Source: Carpediemonas membranifera
Taxonomy: Eukaryota; Fornicata
Direction: 5' to 3'
Length of the DNA stretch: 64,000 bases
Assembly (NCBI GenBank): GCA_019828565.1
Contig: JAHDYR010000036.1
Coordinates: forward strand, 62,001 to 126,000
Shown here: positions 58,401 through 64,000 of the stretch, piece after piece
How the letters are laid out: each line of letters starts with the position of its first letter
How positions within the stretch are numbered: the stretch's first letter is position 1
Notes under the pieces: generated by a model
The model's input: the letters and a program-made list of their open reading frames with translations, nothing else
Database searches by the model: none
Told to the model about the DNA's origin: nothing
Position numbers and translations under genes: made by a program

Positions 58401-60335
58401 GAGGCCCATCCGAGCCAGACAGCCTGTGCCAAGGGCAAGCACCAGGACGCGGTCGGTCAGAGTCACTGTGTCACGTGTGAGTCGGGTTATTACACTAACG
58501 TCACCGCGACGGTCGACTGCAATCCTGCTACAGCCGGGTGGTATGTGAAAGACGCTGATCACACGCAGCAGCTGGTGTGTGATGACGGCCACTATCAGCC
58601 AGAGTCAGCCAAGGCCGTCTGCATCGAGTCTGCCCCCGGCTACTACGTCCCTGACGACAACAAGCCCCACCTACAGCAGACACAATGCGCGCCAGGGTCC
58701 TTCCAACCGGACCGAGCCCAGCCGTCCTGCCCAACGTGCGGTGTCGGCAACTACACGACTGACCCGACACAGGTGGCCTGCAAGATGGCGGACCCTGGGT
58801 GGTTCGTGAGCGATTCAGACCACACGCGAGAGCTCCCATGCTTCGATGGCAAGTATCAGCCCGACAGAATGCAGGACCGTTGTGTCATCGCGAGCAAGGG
58901 CCACTACGTCCCCAACGACGGCCAACCCCACCCGGCCCAGACCCCGTGCGACCTGGGCTATCACCAGACCTACACCGGGATGAGTATGTGCGACCCTTGC
59001 CTGACCGGCCGCTACTCTGACGAGACCGGCATGACCGACTGCAAGCTGTCAGATCCAGGGTACTACGTGCTCGACACTGACCACACGAGGCAACGGTGGT
59101 GCGTCAATGGCACGTATCAACCGGCCGCGGAGACTGACGGCTGCTTAGATGCAGACGCTGGGTATCACGTCCCTAGAAACGCCTCGGCGGTCCAATATCC
59201 GTGTAATGCCGGCCAGTACCAGCCTGAACACGGCAAGGAGTTCTGCCTCGACACGACGCCGGGCTACTTCGTCCCCAACGACGGGCAGCCCCACATCTAC
59301 GCCCAGGCCTGCGATGGTGGCCGCTTCCAGCCCATTTCCCACGCCAGTAGCTGTGAGTTCTGCCCCGCCGAGTCCAGCACGCCCGACGACGACCAGCCGC
59401 ACAAGTCGTGCGTGCGCTGGGTCCCCGTGGCGCCCAAGATCGACGCCAAGGACCGCATGGTGATCGAATCGTCCGTCATGAACGAGACTGTGGCGACGGT
59501 GGCGTTCGGCAAGGAGACCAACCCCTGCCAGCTGGTGCAGACGGCCGACGGCAACACTACGATCATCCCAGTTGTCACGGAGCCGACGGTCAAGGCCGGT
59601 ACTTACCCGATGAAGCTGGCCTACTCCGACGGCACTGCCGCCACGATCAACGTCAACGTCCCGACGGATTACACCATCCCCGAGGCCCGGACGTCGCTCA
59701 AGGGCGTCGTCATGCAGACCAGAGTCAACAGCACCATCTGCCCCGCCTCCATGACCGCCAGCCTGCTCGGGCCGACTGGGTTGACGGCCGCGGAGGTGGC
59801 CGACGACGGCACCGCGGTCTGTATTGCCCAGCAGGAGATCGACGCAGCCATCCTCACGGCCAAGCTGATCCCCGAGATGGAGCAGTCGCCGACGAACGTG
59901 TGTGCCCAGCTGCACGACGTGACGTTCAACTCGACTGAGCAGATCGGCATGCTCGCTGCAGGCGTGGAGCTCGCGCCCTATCTTGACGAGTTCGGCCGGC
60001 TCTGCGCCAGTACCGGGGCGGCCCATGTAGCCGTGAAGGAGGGAACTGACGCGAAGGAGGACGGCGACAACTACGTTTACGTCAGTCTCGACGGCCGCAG
60101 CTTCATCAGGGTCGTCATGGACAACTATGACCCTGCCTCAAGCCCCGACGCCGGCTCCAGCCCAGGCATGGCCGTCATCGTCGGTGGGTTCCTCCTCATC
60201 GGGGCATTCGTTGCTGTGTTCATTTCCGCCGTGGGCATGATAGCTGCGGTCGTTGTCTTTGGGGCGATCCATCAGCACCGGGCCCAGGACGGGATGAGGA
60301 AGCGGGTCAAGGTCAAGTACGCTAGATTGGAGTAG
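55451..60335 (+). CDS. FG-GAP propeller plus cysteine-rich-repeat surface protein, interrupted by one frameshift
   Basis: From the ATG at 55451, a signal peptide (about MRLLVVIVLIVSLIAPVSG) is followed by FG-GAP/integrin-alpha-like propeller repeats (DNFGSAVRLDDSWLIVGA, ANFGYALDLEGNTLLVGQP). The frame stops at 56314. The next blades (HFGSSVGVFGHYLTIGAP) continue in another frame to 60335. Removing one G from the run at 56294-56296 joins the two as GDGMVYIYNL. The central part (about 56640-59400) holds some 25 cysteine-rich units of about 33 residues, each like GYYVPDDGKPHxxQxxCxxGxYQ, similar to GCC2/GCC3 ephrin-receptor-like repeats. A transmembrane helix lies about 45 residues from the end, followed by a basic tail. 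Total about 1625 residues. It is probably a surface adhesin or receptor. The break may be assembly error. Confidence 0.75.
56797..58546 (+). repeat. Near-identical internal duplications inside the cysteine-rich array
   Basis: The segment 56797-57352 recurs almost unchanged at 57991-58546 (offset 1194 bases, 398 codons). A shorter copy starts at 57744, and 57744-58079 and 58080-58415 are tandem over 336 bases (112 codons). Only scattered single-base differences are seen, for example Tyr to Asn in the last copy. All offsets are multiples of three, so the frame is kept. Confidence 0.85.
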
Positions 60336-60510
60336 CCGGGTGGCATCTTTCATAAAGTACCTTATTTCACTCAGCCCATTTCAGGTGACCCCATGGTTGG
60401 AAAGAGGGCACAAGTCACCGAATCAACGGTCACCCGCCAACTGGCGGCCAGGCCAGGCATGCTCAAAGTCAGCCATACCATCATTTGTGGAGCGGGGTCC
60501 ATGCGGCATA

Positions 60511-62163
60511 ATGGTACAAATCCAAGGTCAAGAGAAATCCAGGCTGACAGAACTCATGACGATGCAGAGCCTTGAAGACGTTCGTAGAGCATTTAAGCCT
60601 AATCTTCCCGCTGTACTCACTGCCAAACATCACACTGTTGCTGAAACTAGCCGCGTGGTGTCCGTCACCACCTCCATCCGCTCTTCCTTCCCGTCCACCT
60701 CCAACATGCCTTTCATTCGGTTTGAAGCAGGCGAAGGTTCTGATGCCGTGCGTCCCATGCGTGTTGGCGCCGTTCTTTCTGGTGGCCCAGCCCCCGGTGG
60801 CCACAATGTCATCACTGGCCTATATGATTCGTTGAAGGCCTTCCACCCCGAGTCGCGCCTGTACGGCTTCCTCAACGGCCCCAGTGGTATCGTCAGCAAC
60901 GACCACCTCCTTCTGGACGACGAGACGATCGCCCGCTACCGTAACCAGGGCGGCTTCGACATGCTGGGCTCTGGCCGCACGAAGCTCGAGACAGCCGAGC
61001 AGTTCGAGCGGGTCAACGCCACTGCCAAGGAGCTCGAGCTCGACGGCATCGTTGTCATCGGCGGCGATGACTCTAACACCAACGCCGCCGTCATGGCCGA
61101 ATGGTTTGCGGCGAACGGGTCACCACTTCGTGTCATCGGCGTGCCCAAGACCATTGACGGTGATCTCAAGAACGAGGACATCGAGGTCTCCTTTGGCTTC
61201 CACACTGCCACTCGCCTCTACTCTGAGCTCATCGGCAACGTCATGAAGGACGCCCGGTCCGGCCGCAAGTACTGGCACTTCATCCGCCTTATGGGCCGCG
61301 CCGCCTCGCATGTGACACTGGAGTGCGCCCTCGCCACGCACCCCAACGTCGTCCTCATCTCGGAGGAGATCTTCGCCAAGAACCAGAGCCTTAAGGATAT
61401 CGTCGCCTACCTCGCCGATGTGGTTGTCGCGCGTGCCGACAAGGGCAAGAACTATGGCGTCGTGGTGTTCCCTGAGGGCATCGTCGACAACGTTCCCATG
61501 CTGCGTTCCCTCATCGAGGAGCTCAACGACGTGACGACCGGCATGGACACCGCCTCCCCTGCCCTGGTCACTGAGCGCCTTGCCCCCCAGTCCGCCGAGA
61601 CCTACACTTCCCTGCCGGACGTCGTCCAGGAGCAGCTGCTGCTCGATCGGGACTCCCACGGTAACATCCAGATCTCCCGCATTGAGACGGAGAAGCTCCT
61701 CATCGAACTACTGCAGCGGGAGCTTGAGGACCGCCGCGATTACAAGGGCAGTTTCGACCCCATGGCCCACTTCTTCGGCTACGAGGGCAGAGCCGGCCTC
61801 CCCTCGAACTTCGACTGCACGTACTGCTACGGACTCGGCGTCACGGCCAGCGCCCTTGTTCGCGGCGGCCACACCGGCGTGATGTCTGCGCTGAAGGGAC
61901 TCCACCTCCCAGCGGAGCAGTGGACCCCGCTCGGCGTCCCCATCGTCTCGATGATGCACGAGGAGATCAGACACGGCGTCCCCAAGCCCGTGATCGAGAA
62001 GGCCCTGGTCGACCTCTGCGGAGCTAACTTCAAGCGTCTCGAGGCCGAGCGGCAGGCCTGGGAGGTTGAAGACAAGTTCGTGTGCGCCGGCCCCCTGCAG
62101 TTCGAAGGTGCTACTGCTGACTATGCGCCCATCAGCGTCCTCATCGACTCTGGGTGTCTTTGA
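60511..62163 (+). CDS. Pyrophosphate-dependent 6-phosphofructokinase (PFP)
   Basis: 550 residues from the ATG at 60511; a later ATG (60556) is also plausible, and the frame upstream opens only with a GTG. Motifs: LSGGPAPGGHNVI (first nucleotide/PPi loop), VVIGGDDSNTNAAVMAE with the GGDD that marks PPi users, GVPKTIDGDLKN with the catalytic TIDGD, and MGRAASHVTLECALATHPN. Length and the long C-terminal part match the 'long' plant/protist PFP clade. The enzyme reversibly phosphorylates fructose-6-phosphate with PPi in the cytosol and saves ATP in anaerobes. Fructose-1,6-bisphosphatase follows on the same strand. Confidence 0.93.
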   Translation: MVQIQGQEKSRLTELMTMQSLEDVRRAFKPNLPAVLTAKHHTVAETSRVVSVTTSIRSSFPSTSNMPFIRFEAGEGSDAVRPMRVGAVLSGGPAPGGHNVITGLYDSLKAFHPESRLYGFLNGPSGIVSNDHLLLDDETIARYRNQGGFDMLGSGRTKLETAEQFERVNATAKELELDGIVVIGGDDSNTNAAVMAEWFAANGSPLRVIGVPKTIDGDLKNEDIEVSFGFHTATRLYSELIGNVMKDARSGRKYWHFIRLMGRAASHVTLECALATHPNVVLISEEIFAKNQSLKDIVAYLADVVVARADKGKNYGVVVFPEGIVDNVPMLRSLIEELNDVTTGMDTASPALVTERLAPQSAETYTSLPDVVQEQLLLDRDSHGNIQISRIETEKLLIELLQRELEDRRDYKGSFDPMAHFFGYEGRAGLPSNFDCTYCYGLGVTASALVRGGHTGVMSALKGLHLPAEQWTPLGVPIVSMMHEEIRHGVPKPVIEKALVDLCGANFKRLEAERQAWEVEDKFVCAGPLQFEGATADYAPISVLIDSGCL

Positions 62164-62308
62164 TTGATGAGCATACAGCCCGCATAATTGATATTTTGTA
62201 AAGATACTCTCCACAATGCTCTACTTTATTCTCCTTCCTTGAGATCTCCATCCGGGAGTCTGGCCGCAGTGAAGAATATCAGAAACTGCCAGACCAAATT
62301 GTAGCGTT

Positions 62309-64000
62309 ATGCAGGGTCTAATCGAAGCAGCGCGGGTCCACGCATGTCCTGGTACAGCCCATGGCAGGTCAGCAAAAGTCCCCCCCGACGGTGACACGAA
62401 CACCGCTAAGAATCGAACCCACGAAATGCCCCATAGAGAGCGATCATACAGCAGTGCAGTGAGAGTAAGCACTCAGGAAGAGGAAATGCAGAAGCAGAAG
62501 GCCAAGTACCTCAAGATCCTCTCTCAACAGTACCCGACGCTGGAAACGGCCGCATGCGAGGCTATCAACCTCCGCGCTATCCTCGGGCTGCCGAAGGGTA
62601 CTGAGCAATATGTCAGTGACCTGCATGGCGCGTTCTACTCGTTCGATCATACCCTTAGAAACGCCAGTGGCGTTGTACGTTTCAAGATCGAGCAGGCCTT
62701 CGGCATGACGCTTTCTGAGTCTGAGCGGGCAGAACTAGGCATGCTCGTCTACTACCCCGAGCAGAAGATGCGTCTCATATTCCAGGCGATGCCCGAGGTC
62801 GCTGCGAGAGATGACTGGCTCGCCGTCAACATCTACAGGCTCGTGATGGTAGCCCGACTGGCCGCATCGAAGTACACCCGGTCGAAGGTGACCAAGGCCC
62901 TCCCCAAGCAGTTCAGCTACATGATCAACGAGCTCATCCATGAGCAAGAGACGGATCCCGACAAGCGAACCTACTATACCTCCATCATCCGGGAGGCCAT
63001 TGACCTCGGTCAGGGCGCGTCTCTGCTCGTTGCCCTTTGCCGTCTGATCCAACGTCTGGCTGTGGACCACCTCCATGTTCTGGGCGATGTTTACGACCGC
63101 GGCTCCATGGCACACCGCATCATGGACACCCTCATGCATTTCCACAGCATCGACGTCGCCTGGGGCAACCATGACATGCTGTGGATGGGTGCTGCGGCTG
63201 GGTCGCTCGCCTGCATCTGCAACGTTCTCAGAATCAGCCTCCGTTATAACAACCTCGACACGATCGAGAACGGGTACGGTATCAGCCTGCTTCCACTCGC
63301 GACCTTTGCTATGGAGACCTACGCCGACGACCCATGCGAGCAGTTCATCCCCAAGGGCGAGAAGGGCATGAACCAACGCCTCGTGTCACAGCTCCATAAG
63401 GCTATTGCGGTCATGCAGTTTAAGGTAGAGTCAACACTCATCGACCGCAACCCGTCGTTCGACATGGCAGACCGGCAGTCTCTCCGCATGGTCGACTGGG
63501 AGAACTACACGATCACCATCGACGGGCAGACATATCCGCTCAAGGACAAGGTGTGGCCCACGGTCGACCCAGCCAACCCGACTGCCCTCAGCGAGGCCGA
63601 GATCAAGGTGCTGCAGCGGCTGCGGTACTCCTTCCAATCGTCCCCGGGTCTGCAGGAGCACATCCGGTTCCTATTCCAGGTGGGGTCCATCTATCTGGTC
63701 AAGAACGGTGACCTCCTCTTCCATGGCTGCATCCCAGTCAACGCGGATGGTACACTCATCCCGAACCGGATATTCGGAAAGCCCCTGGTCGGTGTGGCAC
63801 AGCTTGACGCCTTCGACAAGGCTGCCCGCGATGGTTATTTCCTTCCCGAGATCACGCCCATTGAGCTGGCAGCCCATGAAGGCGACCAAAGCACGTCCGG
63901 ACATGCCCGTAAGCAGTTTGGCCAGGACGTCGCTTGGTATCTTTGGGCTGGTCCTGTCTCGCCCCTGTTTGGCCGTAGCAAAATGGCCACCTTCGAGCGG
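62309..64000 (+). CDS. Fructose-1,6-bisphosphatase class III, bacterial type (3' end beyond window)
   Basis: The frame is open to the last base. In-frame ATGs at 62309, 62426 and 62486 are possible starts; family similarity begins at about 62486 with KYLKILSQQYPTLETAACEAINLRAILGLPKG. Then come YVSDLHGAFYSFDHTLRNASG, STKYTRSK-like SKYTRSKVTKALPKQF, LHVLGDVYDRG and DVAWGNHDMLWMGA, the metallophosphoesterase-like motifs of the Firmicutes-type FBPase (PF06874), and LFGRSKMATFER at the edge. The enzyme removes the 1-phosphate from fructose-1,6-bisphosphate. It is rare in eukaryotes and best explained by transfer from bacteria, although codon use here already matches the neighbours. It follows PPi-PFK by about 150-320 bases. 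Confidence 0.92.
   Translation, partial: MQGLIEAARVHACPGTAHGRSAKVPPDGDTNTAKNRTHEMPHRERSYSSAVRVSTQEEEMQKQKAKYLKILSQQYPTLETAACEAINLRAILGLPKGTEQYVSDLHGAFYSFDHTLRNASGVVRFKIEQAFGMTLSESERAELGMLVYYPEQKMRLIFQAMPEVAARDDWLAVNIYRLVMVARLAASKYTRSKVTKALPKQFSYMINELIHEQETDPDKRTYYTSIIREAIDLGQGASLLVALCRLIQRLAVDHLHVLGDVYDRGSMAHRIMDTLMHFHSIDVAWGNHDMLWMGAAAGSLACICNVLRISLRYNNLDTIENGYGISLLPLATFAMETYADDPCEQFIPKGEKGMNQRLVSQLHKAIAVMQFKVESTLIDRNPSFDMADRQSLRMVDWENYTITIDGQTYPLKDKVWPTVDPANPTALSEAEIKVLQRLRYSFQSSPGLQEHIRFLFQVGSIYLVKNGDLLFHGCIPVNADGTLIPNRIFGKPLVGVAQLDAFDKAARDGYFLPEITPIELAAHEGDQSTSGHARKQFGQDVAWYLWAGPVSPLFGRSKMATFER

Noticed and set aside
57690-58592. Long antisense open frame across the cysteine-rich repeats (and a similar one at 56490-57557)
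   Set aside because: It merely mirrors the repeated coding sequence; no independent domain or start signal.
62405-62430. AATCGAACCC string resembling a tRNA B box on the minus strand
   Set aside because: The adjacent bases do not form a T-arm stem and no cloverleaf can be drawn; it also overlaps the upstream part of the FBPase frame.

Overview
The window reads as nuclear DNA of a compact, GC-rich protist. It carries histone H2B, SMC5, UPF2, RuvBL1, a SWR1-type ATPase, PIG-A, PP1 and PP5. Genes sit head to tail on both strands, usually 50 to 400 bases apart. The introns I can infer are mostly only 28 to 34 bases long. Their 3' ends read ACACAG or TACTTAG, which recalls the fused branch-point/3' splice signals described in diplomonads. 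A PPi-type phosphofructokinase lies next to a bacterial-type (class III) fructose-1,6-bisphosphatase. Together these point to an anaerobic metamonad, most likely a free-living fornicate of the Carpediemonas kind. This is an inference from content; no marker rRNA is present.

Layout. 1-6101: PI3-kinase (cut by the left edge) divergent from SMC5. 6.7-13.9 kb: a seven-helix membrane protein, two nearly identical PP1 genes flanking a Tom40-like barrel gene, RuvBL1, and a decayed RCC1-repeat gene. 13.9-25.3 kb: a secreted/membrane protein, a SWR1-type remodeller, a LisH-like protein, PIG-A and PP5. 25.6-38.5 kb: an acid-ceramidase-like ectoprotein, UPF2, a Snu23-like zinc finger, a BTB protein, a PIN-like transporter, a tail-anchored-like protein, lysyl-tRNA synthetase and an unknown basic-tailed protein. 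38.6-48.4 kb: a giant multi-pass protein with internal repeats, a Fanzor (TnpB-like RNA-guided nuclease) with hairpins behind it, histone H2B, and two small genes split by tiny introns (HUB1/UBL5 and NDP kinase). 48.6-64 kb: two divergent TPR genes, a second PIN-like transporter, a long FG-GAP plus cysteine-rich-repeat surface protein broken by one frameshift, PPi-PFK, and FBPase III (cut by the right edge).

Functional threads. RuvBL1 and the SWR1-type ATPase belong to the same class of H2A.Z-exchange complexes. HUB1 and the Snu23-like protein are both spliceosome factors. PPi-PFK and FBPase act on the same fructose-6-phosphate/fructose-1,6-bisphosphate step. Several genes cannot be read as one open frame: HUB1, NDP kinase, both PP1 genes and the 5' end of the SWR1 gene need splicing. 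The two edge genes (PI3K and FBPase) run out of the window. The most interesting items are the Fanzor locus, the hidden four-exon HUB1 gene with its intron signature, and the PP1 pair that is identical exactly from start to stop codon.
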